From positions 1,240,001 through 1,304,000 of the forward strand of contig NC_007954.1 of NCBI RefSeq assembly GCF_000013765.1: DNA of 64,000 nt, written 5' to 3'. The position numbers and the translations under genes are program-made. Shown in pieces: positions 1 through 9,143 of the stretch. The first letter of the stretch is position 1. Each line of letters begins with the position of its first letter. The DNA comes from Shewanella denitrificans OS217. GTDB lineage: Bacteria; Pseudomonadota; Gammaproteobacteria; Enterobacterales; Shewanellaceae. The notes under the pieces were generated by a model. The model did not search any database. It worked only from the letters and a program-made list of their open reading frames with translations, and had not been told where the DNA came from.

Positions 1-1185
1 GCTGCAGCGCGTGAATTCCTAGCTTGGCCACATGCCCCATTCGAAATCCCAACAGACGTATATGCAGGATGGGATGCCAAAGAAAAAGGCCAAGCGATTG
101 AAGCGGCTTGGGAAAGCAAGTTTGAAGCCTATAAAGCGGCTCACCCAGCACTGGCTGCTGAGTATGAGCGCCGCGTGTTAAAAGGTGACTTACCCGCAGA
201 TTTTGAAGCCAAGGCTCAAGCCTTCATTCAAGAGTGTCAAGATAAAGGCGAAGGCATTGCTAGCCGTAAAGCCTCGCAAAATGCTATCGGCTTCTTTGGT
301 GCTATGTTGCCAGAGTTGTTAGGCGGCTCTGCGGATTTAGCCGGTTCTAACTTAACCTTATGGTCAGGTTCTAAAGGCATTCAAGACGATGCTGCCGGTA
401 ACTACATCTATTACGGTGTGCGTGAATTTGGCATGAGCGGCATCATGAATGGCGCGTCATTGCACGGCGGTTTCATCAACTACGGCGCGACCTTCATGAT
501 GTTTATGGAATACGCCCGTAATGCGGTACGTATGTCTGCGCTGATGGGCATTCAGAACATCTTCGTTTATACCCATGATTCTATCGGTCAAGGCGAAGAT
601 GGCCCGACTCACCAACCAGTTGAGCAGCTAGCTAACTTACGCATGACGCCAAATATGGCAGTATGGCGCCCCTGTGATGCCGCTGAAACAGCGGTATCTT
701 GGAAAGCGGCTATCGAGCGTCGTGATGCACCAACGTCACTGATTTTCAGCCGTCAAAACCTGAAAGCTCAAGCCCGCACGCCTGAGCAATTAGCTAACGT
801 TGCCAAAGGCGCTTATGTGCTACTCGATTGCGCTGGCACAGCCGATGTCATCTTAATGGCGACGGGTTCTGAAGTGCAGCTTGCAATAGAAAGTGCTGCA
901 GCATTAACCGAGCAAGGCGTTAAGGTGCGTGTTGTGTCTATGCCATCAACCACAGAGTTTGATAAGCAAGACATCGCTTACAAAGAGTCTGTATTGCCAA
1001 AAGTTGTGACTAAGCGTGTAGCCATTGAAGCGGCACATGTGGATTTCTGGCACAAGTACGTGGGCTTTGGCGGCGCTATGGTTGGTATGACGACCTTTGG
1101 TGAGTCAGCCCCAGGTGGTGACTTGCTTAAGCACTTTGGTTTCACCGTCGATAACGTAGTGGCGACAGTGAAAAGCTTAGGCTAA
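1..1185 (+). CDS. tkt: transketolase, 3' part (5' end outside window)
   Basis: Transketolase moves two-carbon ketol units between sugar phosphates in the pentose phosphate pathway, using thiamine diphosphate. The frame is open from the first base, so the window begins inside the gene; about 394 C-terminal residues are visible of the usual 660-670. Seen: the pyrimidine-binding domain with GSADLAGSNLT, the YGVREFGM segment holding the catalytic Glu of the family, and THDSIGQGEDGPTHQP, then the C-terminal domain with ATGSEVQLA and TTFGESAPGG. It is the first gene of a tkt-epd-pgk-fba cluster that links the pentose phosphate pathway, pyridoxal phosphate supply and glycolysis. A hairpin terminator follows about 105 bp after the stop. 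A start near base 175 would be internal and is not real. Confidence 0.96.
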   Translation, partial: AAAREFLAWPHAPFEIPTDVYAGWDAKEKGQAIEAAWESKFEAYKAAHPALAAEYERRVLKGDLPADFEAKAQAFIQECQDKGEGIASRKASQNAIGFFGAMLPELLGGSADLAGSNLTLWSGSKGIQDDAAGNYIYYGVREFGMSGIMNGASLHGGFINYGATFMMFMEYARNAVRMSALMGIQNIFVYTHDSIGQGEDGPTHQPVEQLANLRMTPNMAVWRPCDAAETAVSWKAAIERRDAPTSLIFSRQNLKAQARTPEQLANVAKGAYVLLDCAGTADVILMATGSEVQLAIESAAALTEQGVKVRVVSMPSTTEFDKQDIAYKESVLPKVVTKRVAIEAAHVDFWHKYVGFGGAMVGMTTFGESAPGGDLLKHFGFTVDNVVATVKSLG

Positions 1186-1291
1186 TCCTTGGGATAAGTG
1201 CTTGAATGAAACCTTTTACAGACTAAAATCCTCCCTTTAGCGGATACTTAGCTGATAGGTGTTTAGTCTGTAAGCGTTAACTTGTATAATG

Positions 1292-1321
1292 ACGGCCTGT
1301 ATTGATACAGGCCGTTTTTTT
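1292..1321 (+). terminator. rho-independent terminator after tkt
   Basis: A perfect 11-bp inverted repeat (ACGGCCTGTAT and its complement) is followed by seven T. It separates tkt from epd, so epd probably has its own promoter or depends on read-through. Confidence 0.85.
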
Positions 1322-1358
1322 ATCTCTTTTTATGACGATAGAGGAAGCTGAACCTTTA

Positions 1359-2387
1359 ATGATCCGCGTTGCTATCAATGGTTATGGCCGTATCGGCCGC
1401 TCAATTCTTCGTGCCCTGTATGAGTCGGGAAAACGTCAGCAAATTCAAATCGTTGCCATTAATGAATTGGCGAAACCTGAAGCTATCCGTCATTTAACTC
1501 AATACGATACTACCCATGGCCGCTTCGGACAGACGGTGGAGTTGCAAGAAGGGAAGTTACACATAGGTGATGATGCCATCGCCTTATTCCATCAAAGTGA
1601 TGCCACTAAGCTGCCTTGGGGGGAGCTGGATATCGACATAGTATTCGAGGCCAGTGGCAGTCTAATTGAACGTGAAGCCTGCGAAGCCCACATTATTTCA
1701 GGTGCTAAGCAAGTGCTTATCAGCCATCCTTCGTCCCAAGATGTGGATGCGACTATCGTTTACGGGGTCAATCATCACCTGTTAGCGGCAGAGCATACCG
1801 TGGTGTCTAATGCTTCTTGCACCACCAACTGCATAGTGCCAGTGATCGATGTGCTCGACAGCCATTTTGGCGTAATAAGCGGTGCTATCACCACCATACA
1901 TTCGGCAATGAACGATCAACAAGTCATCGATGCTTATCATGATGACTTGCGCCGTACCCGCGCCGCTGGCCAGTCAATTATTCCCGTGGATACTAAGCTT
2001 GCTCGTGGCATCGAGCGTATTTTACCTAAGATGAAAGACAAGTTTGAAGCCATCTCAGTGCGGGTACCCACCATCAATGTAACCGCCATAGATGTATCGG
2101 TAACTTTACGTGATCGAGTCGACATTTCTATAATAAACAGCGTCTTGCAGCAGGCAGCGAAAGGGCGTTTCGATGGGATTTTAGGTTATACTGATGAGCC
2201 ATTAGTGTCTTGTGATTTTAATCACGATCCACGCTCCAGCATAGTCGATGCCACCCAGACTCGCGTCAGTGACGGCCACTTGGTCAAGTTACTCTTGTGG
2301 TGCGATAACGAATGGGGTTTTGCCAACCGCATGCTCGACACTAGCCTGGCGATGATTAGAGCAAAGAGCGCCAAGAGTGTGAAGTAA
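1359..2387 (+). CDS. epd: D-erythrose-4-phosphate dehydrogenase
   Basis: Epd oxidises erythrose 4-phosphate to 4-phosphoerythronate with NAD, the first step of the DXP-dependent pyridoxal phosphate pathway. It is a 342-residue GapA-like protein. Seen: NAD-binding GYGRIG at residues 8-13, catalytic Cys154 in SNASCTTN, His181 in TTIHSAMNDQQV, and SQSIIPVDTKL. The sequence follows E. coli Epd more closely than GapA, for example in RALYESG and HSAMNDQQVIDAYH. The ATG at 1359 is chosen because GAGGAAG lies 11 bases upstream and the protein then starts MIRVAINGYG as in the family; longer starts would run into the tkt terminator. Its location between tkt and pgk is the classic arrangement. A diverged copy of its last 25 codons lies 50 bp downstream. 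Confidence 0.95.
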   Translation: MIRVAINGYGRIGRSILRALYESGKRQQIQIVAINELAKPEAIRHLTQYDTTHGRFGQTVELQEGKLHIGDDAIALFHQSDATKLPWGELDIDIVFEASGSLIEREACEAHIISGAKQVLISHPSSQDVDATIVYGVNHHLLAAEHTVVSNASCTTNCIVPVIDVLDSHFGVISGAITTIHSAMNDQQVIDAYHDDLRRTRAAGQSIIPVDTKLARGIERILPKMKDKFEAISVRVPTINVTAIDVSVTLRDRVDISIINSVLQQAAKGRFDGILGYTDEPLVSCDFNHDPRSSIVDATQTRVSDGHLVKLLLWCDNEWGFANRMLDTSLAMIRAKSAKSVK

Positions 2388-2437
2388 CGAGTGTGCAGTT
2401 TCTGTGACTGAATTGTGGTGCGGCTATCATTAATGGA

Positions 2438-2514
2438 AATGGGGTTTTGCCAATCGCATGCTTGATACTAGCCTGGCGATGATAAAAGCTAAAAACGTCA
2501 AGATCGCGAAGTAA
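2438..2514 (+). pseudogene. diverged second copy of the epd 3' end
   Basis: This stretch aligns without gaps to 2311-2387, the last 77 bases of epd, with about 65 of 77 bases identical by eye. It translates in the same frame to WGFANRMLDTSLAMIKAK and ends in TAA; most differences from epd are synonymous or conservative. Weaker similarity reaches back to about 2413 (TTGTGGTGCG). It has no start and cannot make a protein. It looks like the end of an epd gene from a related but different lineage, left between epd and pgk. Confidence 0.9.
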
Positions 2515-2602
2515 CAAGGCGCAAAATACAGAATTTAAGCTCCAGTGTGAACTGACCACTGAGCAAGCCAGTTTCGTTTTTAACTTAAGAGGAAAGGCTA
2601 TT

Positions 2603-3778
2603 ATGGCTATTATCAATATGACAGATCTCGATTTAACGAATAAGCGGGTGCTTATTCGTCAAGATCTCAATGTGCCAGTCAGTGATGGCATGGTCACCAG
2701 TGACGCGCGCCTGCGTGCATCACTGCCAACCATTCAATTGGCCTTAGACAAGGGCGCTGCCGTTATGGTGATGTCTCACCTAGGCCGCCCAACGGAAGGC
2801 GAGTTCAATAATGAATTCTCACTGCAGCCCGTGGTTGATTATTTAGCCAAAGCCTTGAAGTCCCCTGTGCGTTTAGCCACTGACTATTTAGACGGCGTTG
2901 AAGCGAACGTTGGCGAAGTCGTGGTGTTTGAAAACGTGCGCTTTAACCAGGGTGAAGGCAAAAACGATGAAGCCTTGTCTAAGAAGATGGCGGCGCTTTG
3001 TGATGTGTACGTGATGGATGCCTTTGGTACGGCGCACCGCGCTCAAGCCTCAACTCACGGTGTGGGCATGTTTGCCCCGATCGCGTGCGCAGGCCCGCTT
3101 CTTGCCCAAGAGCTTGATGCTTTAGGAAAAGCCTTAGATAACCCAGCCCGCCCTATGGTGGCCATAGTTGGCGGCTCTAAAGTCTCCACTAAGCTTACTG
3201 TGCTTGAAAGCCTATCTGGCATTGTTGATCAGCTAGTGGTTGGCGGCGGTATCGCTAATACCTTTATTGCAGCAGCTGGCTTTAATGTGGGTAAATCTTT
3301 GTACGAAGCGGATTTAGTCGATGAAGCCAAGCGATTAGTGGCTAATGCCCGTAGCCGCGGCGGTGATATTCCAGTGCCTACGGATGTTGTTGTCGCCAGC
3401 GAGTTTAGCCCAACGGCCGCTGCAAAACTTGTTGATGTGAGCCAGGTATCTGATACCGATATGATTTTTGATATTGGCCCAGACAGCGCCGAAGCGTTAG
3501 CGAAAATAATCGAAACAGCGGGTACCATAGTCTGGAACGGCCCTGTGGGTGTGTTCGAGTTCGATCAATTCGGTAAAGGCACTGAGCGTATTGCGCGCGC
3601 TATTGCGGATTCGAAAGCATTTTCTATTGCAGGCGGCGGCGATACCCTTGCCGCGGTAGATAAATACAATATCGCCGATAAGGTGTCTTACATTTCTACT
3701 GGCGGCGGCGCTTTCCTTGAGTTTTTAGAAGGAAAAGAGTTACCAGCGGTTGCAATGCTTGAGAAGCGCGGCGCATAA
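2603..3778 (+). CDS. pgk: phosphoglycerate kinase
   Basis: Phosphoglycerate kinase interconverts 1,3-bisphosphoglycerate plus ADP and 3-phosphoglycerate plus ATP in glycolysis and gluconeogenesis. The 391-residue length is normal for the family. Seen: RQDLNVPVSDG near residue 19, MSHLGRPT, the FENVRFNQGEGKND segment, GGSKVSTKL for nucleotide binding, WNGPVGVFE, and the C-terminal SIAGGGDTLAAV and STGGGAFLEFLEG signatures. The ATG at 2603 has AAGAGGAAAGG just upstream. It lies between epd and fba, separated from epd by the duplicated epd end, and is followed directly by a hairpin terminator. Confidence 0.97.
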   Translation: MAIINMTDLDLTNKRVLIRQDLNVPVSDGMVTSDARLRASLPTIQLALDKGAAVMVMSHLGRPTEGEFNNEFSLQPVVDYLAKALKSPVRLATDYLDGVEANVGEVVVFENVRFNQGEGKNDEALSKKMAALCDVYVMDAFGTAHRAQASTHGVGMFAPIACAGPLLAQELDALGKALDNPARPMVAIVGGSKVSTKLTVLESLSGIVDQLVVGGGIANTFIAAAGFNVGKSLYEADLVDEAKRLVANARSRGGDIPVPTDVVVASEFSPTAAAKLVDVSQVSDTDMIFDIGPDSAEALAKIIETAGTIVWNGPVGVFEFDQFGKGTERIARAIADSKAFSIAGGGDTLAAVDKYNIADKVSYISTGGGAFLEFLEGKELPAVAMLEKRGA

Positions 3779-3788
3779 ATGTGATAAT

Positions 3789-3816
3789 ACGGCTCTTGTT
3801 TCAAGGGCCGTTTTTA
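3789..3816 (+). terminator. rho-independent terminator after pgk
   Basis: A 9-bp stem (CGGCTCTTG against CAAGGGCCG, with one G-T pair) is followed by five T, starting 12 bases after the pgk stop. Confidence 0.75.
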
Positions 3817-4013
3817 TAACTGCGTCAGTGTTAAAGCGGTGCTAATGCGTTACTAGTGAAGAATTAAATAAGCTATCGACAACAGATAGCAAAAAAAATG
3901 ATAACACTTAACCGCGCCTCGAAGACTTGTCATGGACCTTCTTCTTGGCGTATTAAATCCATCCAAACGATAGTGCCCTAGGTGTTAATTCACCCTATTA
4001 TTGGAGAACAAAA

Positions 4014-5081
4014 ATGGCTCTTATTTCCCTACGTCAATTACTCGATCATGCTGCAGAGCATGGTTATGGTGTGCCCGCATTTAACGTCAATAACCTTGAA
4101 CAAATGCGTGCCATCATGCAGGCCGCAGAAGCTACGGACAGTCCTGTGATAGTACAAGCCTCGGCCGGCGCGCGTAAGTATGCCCGCCCGCAGTTCCTTA
4201 AGTACTTAATGGCGGCGGCCCTTGAGCAGTATCCTGATATCCCTGTGTGTATTCATCAAGATCACGGTACCGATCCTGATATCTGTCAGCGTTCTATTCA
4301 GCTGGGCATGTCATCAGTGATGATGGACGGCTCCTTAATGGCAGATGGTAAAACCCCTGCATCTTACGAATATAACGTCGATGTGACCCGCAGAACTGTA
4401 GCTTTTGCTCACGCGTGTGGCGTGTCGGTAGAAGGTGAGATTGGCTGTCTTGGTAGCTTAGAGACAGGCCAAGCGGGCGAAGAAGATGGCATAGGCGCTG
4501 TGGGCACTTTAAGCATGGATCAAATGCTAACTACGCCTGATGAAGCGGCGCGTTTCGTTGCCGATACCCATGTGGATGCCTTAGCCATTGCTATTGGTAC
4601 CAGTCACGGGGCTTACAAGTTTAGCCGTAAGCCAACAGGGGATGTGTTGCGTATCGATCGCATCAAGGAAATCCATGCCCGCATTCCTAATACTCATTTA
4701 GTGATGCACGGTTCTTCCTCTGTGCCCCAAGAGTGGTTACAGATAATCAACCAGTACGGCGGCGCTATCCCTGAGACTTACGGTGTGCCATTAGAAGAAA
4801 TCGTCGAAGGCATCAAGCATGGCGTGCGTAAAGTGAATATCGATACCGACTTACGCCTTGCCTCCACTGGCGCTGTGCGTAAGTTCTTGGCGGAAAACCC
4901 CGCTGAGTTTGATCCACGTAAGTTCTTAAAAGCCTCAATGGAAGCCATGGCAGACATCTGTACTGTGCGCTATGAAGCTTTTGGCAGCGCGGGAATGGCC
5001 TCTAAAATCAAGCCATTATCTTTGCAAGCCATGTATAAGTCATACCAGTCAGGTGCATTAGATCCTAAAATCAACATGTAA
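4014..5081 (+). CDS. fba: fructose-bisphosphate aldolase, class IIB
   Basis: This zinc-dependent aldolase splits fructose 1,6-bisphosphate into dihydroxyacetone phosphate and glyceraldehyde 3-phosphate. The protein has 355 residues. Seen: the zinc and catalytic segment IHQDHGTDPD (H81, D83, H84), VEGEIGCLG, AIAIGTSHGAYK, VMHGSSSVP and the phosphate-binding VNIDTDLRLA. Overall it resembles the class IIB (Calvin-cycle subtype) enzymes rather than E. coli FbaA, since it lacks the FbaA-specific N-terminal sequence. TTGGAGAAC precedes the ATG. About 200 bp upstream, after the pgk terminator, probably carry its own promoter. Confidence 0.95.
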   Translation: MALISLRQLLDHAAEHGYGVPAFNVNNLEQMRAIMQAAEATDSPVIVQASAGARKYARPQFLKYLMAAALEQYPDIPVCIHQDHGTDPDICQRSIQLGMSSVMMDGSLMADGKTPASYEYNVDVTRRTVAFAHACGVSVEGEIGCLGSLETGQAGEEDGIGAVGTLSMDQMLTTPDEAARFVADTHVDALAIAIGTSHGAYKFSRKPTGDVLRIDRIKEIHARIPNTHLVMHGSSSVPQEWLQIINQYGGAIPETYGVPLEEIVEGIKHGVRKVNIDTDLRLASTGAVRKFLAENPAEFDPRKFLKASMEAMADICTVRYEAFGSAGMASKIKPLSLQAMYKSYQSGALDPKINM

Positions 5082-5114
5082 CAGATAATGGCTAAAGCCT
5101 GAAAGCTAAATGTT

Positions 5115-5143
5115 AAGCCCGCTACTCGTTAGTGGGCTTTTTT
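5115..5143 (+). terminator. rho-independent terminator after fba
   Basis: Stem AGCCCGCTA against TAGTGGGCT (one G-T pair) with loop CTCGT and a run of seven T. It closes the carbon-metabolism cluster. Confidence 0.85.
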
Positions 5144-5228
5144 ATCCCTGTCAAAAAGCCTTAGATTTTTCATTCGCAGCTTGAAATGTTAGCATGTCGG
5201 CAAAATTATACAGAGGAGAGCCAGAAGT

Positions 5229-5969
5229 ATGAAAACCCCGTTAGTGATCACAGCATTGAGTTTATGTTTACCCTTTATGGCACATGCAGGCAGCAGTTTT
5301 GTGGAAGGGGACGATATCTTAGCTGGCGAAGTCGAACTTGGGGCGACATTAACCACAGGTAATACCGATACCTCTTCTTTTAAAGGTCGCTTAGCCCTTA
5401 AGCATGAACTCGGTAATTGGGAAAATCAGTATTTGCTGGAAGGCTTGTATAAGGAAGACACAGAAACCGTAACGGCTAAGCGTTACATAGTCGGTGCTCA
5501 AGGTGATTACCTTATCGATCACGACAGCTATATCTTTTCTAACATGAATTATGAAGTCGACCCTTTTACTGGCTATGAATACAGCTTTACCGCCGCTAGC
5601 GGTTATGGTCATAAATTCATTAATGATGACAGAACCAAGCTTAAAGCCGAAATTGGCCCAGGTTTTATTTATCAAAAGTTAGATAGCACACTGGCGGCCA
5701 TCGAAGGCTATGACACGGATAAAAGTGTGGTAGCCCACGCTGTCATCAATTTTGAGACCAAACTTGGGGATTCTTCAAAATTTGGCCAGAAGTTAGTCAT
5801 GGATATGGGTGAGAAGATTGATGCCCGTTCAGAAACCTCGTTAACCGCCAATATTGTGGGTGCCTTGGCGATGAAGTTTGCTGTGATAGTGAGATACAAC
5901 AGTAACCCCCTAGATAGCAAGACCAGCACAGACACTGAAACCAACATGACCTTGTTATACGCTTTTTAA
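5229..5969 (+). CDS. DUF481 family outer-membrane protein (YdiY-like)
   Basis: The 246-residue protein starts with a signal peptide (MKTPLVITALSLCLPFMAHAG) and continues with alternating amphipathic strands of the DUF481 type, for example GEVELGATLTTGNTDTSSFKG, which is the start of this family's beta-barrel. The last residue is Phe (LLYAF), as usual for barrels inserted by the BAM machinery. The role of the family is not established. CAGAGGAGAG precedes the ATG. An IS982-family element has inserted just after the stop, so any native terminator may have been lost. Confidence 0.85.
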   Translation: MKTPLVITALSLCLPFMAHAGSSFVEGDDILAGEVELGATLTTGNTDTSSFKGRLALKHELGNWENQYLLEGLYKEDTETVTAKRYIVGAQGDYLIDHDSYIFSNMNYEVDPFTGYEYSFTAASGYGHKFINDDRTKLKAEIGPGFIYQKLDSTLAAIEGYDTDKSVVAHAVINFETKLGDSSKFGQKLVMDMGEKIDARSETSLTANIVGALAMKFAVIVRYNSNPLDSKTSTDTETNMTLLYAF

Positions 5970-5981
5970 TGGTTAATAGTT

Positions 5982-6972
5982 AACCTCAACTCGGGATAAA
6001 AAACTGAACTAATCGCCCTCTTTGTGATCAGATCTTTCGACCAAGAAGGAACCAATCACGCAGAGGGCTTATGGATAATTTAGTGGATGTATTTTGTGAT
6101 GTCGATGATTTTTGTGCTGTATTTATGCCGCAATGGAAAAAACAATGCGTAACAGATGGCACGCGTAAGCGCCAACGTTCAAGCAGAATGAGCATGAGCG
6201 AAATAATGACTATTATCATACTCTTCCATACATCTCATCATCGTGACTTCAAAAATTACTACACTGGATATCTTGCTCGTTTTTTCAAATCTGATTTCCC
6301 CCACTTACTCAGCTATACCCGTTTTCTTGAGCTTATGCCGACAGCTGTCGTGCCACTATGCAGCTATTTCTCCAGCATCAGAAGTCTACCTACGGGGATT
6401 GAATTCGTCGATTCGACCAGTGTAAAGGTTTGCCACAATTTGCGAATTCCACGACATAAAACGTTATCTGGCCTTGCTCGCCGCGGAAAAGGGACCATGG
6501 GGTGGTTCTACGGGTTCAAGCTTCACCTCATCGTTAACCATAAGGGAGGGATTGTTGCCGCCAAAATTACTCCAGCCAATACCCATGACACTAAGCCTGT
6601 TTCAGGCATGGTGGTGAATGCTATGGACAAGCTGTATGCGGATAAAGGCTATATCAGTAAAGCGTTGGCAAGCGAGCTACTTGAGCAAGGCGTAACACTA
6701 GTAAACAATGTTCGCAAGAACATGAAAAAGAAGGTTTTATCACTGTGGGATAGGGCAATGCTTTCACGAAGATTTATTATAGAAACGATCAATGATCAGC
6801 TTAAGAATATCTCACAAATCGAGCATTCGAGGCATAGAAGTGTGCATGGTTTTATGCTGAATATGATTGGCGGTTTAATTGCCTATCAACTCAAAGAGAG
6901 TAAGCCACAACTTAATATCACAGATGTCGATTTCAATGCGATTTCTGTTATGGCTTAAACCGATCTCAGGTT
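5982..6972 (+). mobile_element. IS982-family insertion sequence, about 990 bp, apparently intact
   Basis: The element holds one full transposase gene between imperfect terminal inverted repeats. The left end reads AACCTCAACTCGGG; the right end read on the other strand is AACCTGAGATCGGT, about 10 of 14 matching. Both length and single gene fit the IS982 family. Flanks are TTAATAGTT on the left and AGTTAATAAC on the right; they share short sequence but no clean target duplication could be fixed, so the exact boundary is uncertain by a few bases. It lies between two convergent genes and disrupts neither. Confidence 0.8.
6071..6958 (+). CDS. IS982-family transposase
   Basis: The 295-residue DDE transposase is uninterrupted. 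Seen: the first Asp in FVDSTSVKVCHN, the second region LYADKGYISK, and the Glu segment FIIETINDQLKNISQIEHSR with the following HGFMLNMIGGLIAYQ that marks IS982 proteins. The ATG at 6071 is preceded by AGAGGG. Because gene and ends are both complete, the element could still be mobile. Confidence 0.92.
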   Translation: MDNLVDVFCDVDDFCAVFMPQWKKQCVTDGTRKRQRSSRMSMSEIMTIIILFHTSHHRDFKNYYTGYLARFFKSDFPHLLSYTRFLELMPTAVVPLCSYFSSIRSLPTGIEFVDSTSVKVCHNLRIPRHKTLSGLARRGKGTMGWFYGFKLHLIVNHKGGIVAAKITPANTHDTKPVSGMVVNAMDKLYADKGYISKALASELLEQGVTLVNNVRKNMKKKVLSLWDRAMLSRRFIIETINDQLKNISQIEHSRHRSVHGFMLNMIGGLIAYQLKESKPQLNITDVDFNAISVMA

Positions 6973-6996
6973 AGTTAATAACTGAAGCATAGACAT

Positions 6997-7030
6997 AAAA
7001 AAAGGCCGAGATAACTATCTCGGCCTTTTT
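6997..7030. terminator. bidirectional hairpin terminator
   Basis: AAAAGGCCGAGAT pairs with ATCTCGGCCTTTT around a 4-base loop, with A-rich and T-rich flanks on both sides. It serves the minus-strand M13 peptidase gene and can also stop transcription leaving the IS element. Confidence 0.88.
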
Positions 7031-7055
7031 GTTTCAATCAAATAACTTGATTAGA

Positions 7056-9143
7056 TTACCAGATTTTTACACGCTTCTCTGGCGCTAGGTACATCTTGTC
7101 GCCTTCTTTGAGGCCATAGGCTTCATAGAATTCAGGCATGTTAGACAAGGCGCCTAGGGCACGGAAGTGACCTGGTGAATGTGGATCAGTGGCTACGCGG
7201 TTACGCATGGCTTCTTCTTTCATTTTCACGCGCCAAATTTGGGTGAAGCCCATAAAGAAACGCTGATCGCCCGTTAGACCGTCAATCACTGGCGCTTCTT
7301 TGCCATCTAATGACATTTTATAGGCCTTGTAGGCGATGGTTACGCCAGACAAATCACCGATGTTCTCGCCTAACGTTAACTCACCGTTTACGTTTAGGTC
7401 GTCATACACTTGATAACCACTGTATTGGGTAATTAAGGCATTACCTTTAGCGGTAAAGGCCTTAAGGTCGCTTTCTGTCCACCAGTCGCGCATGTTGCCT
7501 TCGCCATCAAACTTGGCACCTTGGTCGTCAAAACCATGGCCCATTTCGTGGCCGATAACGGCACCAATACCACCGTAGTTCACCGCATCATCGGCTTCTA
7601 GGCTGAAGAAGGGCGGCTGTAGAATCGCAGCAGGGAAGACGATTTCATTCATGGTAGGGTTGTAGTAAGCGTTAACCGTTTGTGGGGTCATGTGCCATTC
7701 GTCTTTATCGATTGGCGTGCCTAACTTGGCCAGTGATTTAGCATGCTCAACTTCACCCGCGCGCATGGCATTGCCCACTAAGTCATCAGACTTGATGGTT
7801 AACTTGCTGTAATCAGCCCACTTGTTTGGATAACCAATTTTTGGATTGAATTTAGCCAGCTTGTCTTTGGCAGCAACCTTGGTTTCAGCACTCATCCAAT
7901 CCAATGAATCTATACTTGAACCATAAGCACCGCGTAGGTTTTCAACGAGGTCGCTCATGCGCTCTTTCGCTTCAGGGACGAAATGACGCTTAACGTACAC
8001 TTTACCCACAACTTCACCTAAGGTGGCGCTTACTGTGGCAACACCGCGTTTCCAGCGTGGCTCTTGTTCAGCTTGACCATTCAACGTTTTCGAGAAAAAC
8101 TCAAAATTTTCAGCATCTAATGCTTCAGTTAGGTTATTGGCTGTGTGAGTCAGTAACTGCCAAGACAGGTAGGCTTTCCATGTGGCAAGATCTGTGGTCT
8201 TAACGATGTCATTCATGCCTTGGATGAAGCTTGGCTGGTTGATAATGATATCAGTTTGCTTTTCACTACCTAAGGTCGTCAGGTAAGCCGTCCAGTCGAT
8301 ATCTGGAGCAAGTGTTGCTAAGTCTTTAACTTGATATAAGTTATAGGTCTTAGTGCTGTCACGAGTTTCAACCAGGTCCCAATGCTGTTCAGCAATGGCG
8401 GTCTCTAACGTCATAATGGTGTTAGCACTGGCTTTACCGTCTTTAAAACCGGCTAAATCGAACATTTTTTCTATGTGAGCAAGGTATGCGGCGCGAATGC
8501 CAACATGACGCTCAGAATCGTTAAAGTAAAAATCTTTTTCTGGCAGGCTTAACCCGTATTGCCAAATGTGGGGGGCATAACGGCTAGAGTTTTTTGCATC
8601 GACATCGATGTAAAAGCCCATAGGTGTGCCCATGCCTTTCATTTGACTGTGGGCAAAGTACTTCACTAAGTCAGTCTTGTTCGCAATGGCATTGATTTTA
8701 TCAAGCTCACCTTGGATAGGCTTGATGCCAAGTTTATTTAAGGTTTCAACGTCCATGAATGCGCGGTAAAGGTCGGCCACTTTCTGCTCGTCACTGCCGT
8801 CGGCTAAGTCTTTCATTGCCGCGACTTCTTCTATGATGGCTTTAACATCATCACGGGCTTTTTCACGTAGGTCGTAGAAAGCGCCTATGTTAGTACGATC
8901 CCCTGGGATCTCAGCAGTTTTCATCCAAGCGCCGTTAACGTACATGTAAAAGTCATCTTGTGGGCGGACACTTTCGTCTATGTTGTCAAATGAGATGCCA
9001 GAAGTTAGTGCTTTTTCTACGGCAGCAGCGGTTGCTGTTTTGACGGTATCAGTTGCGGCATTAACATCAGTTTTGTTATCTGAACAGGCACTCAGTCCTG
9101 CGATAAGCGAGGCACAAAGTCCCCCAATGACTAATTTTTTCAT
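7056..9143 (-). CDS. M13-family zinc metallopeptidase, lipoprotein
   Basis: A 695-residue neprilysin/PepO-type oligopeptidase. The N-terminus MKKLVIGGLCASLIAGLSAC is a lipoprotein signal with lipobox LSAC, so the enzyme should be anchored in the cell envelope facing the periplasm. Seen: zinc motif HEMGH near residue 530 within IGAVIGHEMGHGFDDQG, the third ligand in GENIGDLSG near 592, and the conserved M13 terminus ending RVKIW. NAYYNPTMNEIVFPAAILQ is the usual substrate-binding stretch. AAGGAA lies upstream of the ATG. It is transcribed alone, ending in the bidirectional terminator next to the IS element. Confidence 0.93.
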   Translation of the reverse strand: MKKLVIGGLCASLIAGLSACSDNKTDVNAATDTVKTATAAAVEKALTSGISFDNIDESVRPQDDFYMYVNGAWMKTAEIPGDRTNIGAFYDLREKARDDVKAIIEEVAAMKDLADGSDEQKVADLYRAFMDVETLNKLGIKPIQGELDKINAIANKTDLVKYFAHSQMKGMGTPMGFYIDVDAKNSSRYAPHIWQYGLSLPEKDFYFNDSERHVGIRAAYLAHIEKMFDLAGFKDGKASANTIMTLETAIAEQHWDLVETRDSTKTYNLYQVKDLATLAPDIDWTAYLTTLGSEKQTDIIINQPSFIQGMNDIVKTTDLATWKAYLSWQLLTHTANNLTEALDAENFEFFSKTLNGQAEQEPRWKRGVATVSATLGEVVGKVYVKRHFVPEAKERMSDLVENLRGAYGSSIDSLDWMSAETKVAAKDKLAKFNPKIGYPNKWADYSKLTIKSDDLVGNAMRAGEVEHAKSLAKLGTPIDKDEWHMTPQTVNAYYNPTMNEIVFPAAILQPPFFSLEADDAVNYGGIGAVIGHEMGHGFDDQGAKFDGEGNMRDWWTESDLKAFTAKGNALITQYSGYQVYDDLNVNGELTLGENIGDLSGVTIAYKAYKMSLDGKEAPVIDGLTGDQRFFMGFTQIWRVKMKEEAMRNRVATDPHSPGHFRALGALSNMPEFYEAYGLKEGDKMYLAPEKRVKIW

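Noticed and set aside
1302..1358. Longer start for epd
   Set aside because: It begins with TTG inside the tkt terminator stem; the ATG at 1359 has a good binding site and a family-like N-terminus.
5973..6985. Exact target-site duplication of the IS982 element
   Set aside because: Flanks share AGTT/TTAATA-like sequence, but partly in inverted form; no clean direct repeat could be fixed.
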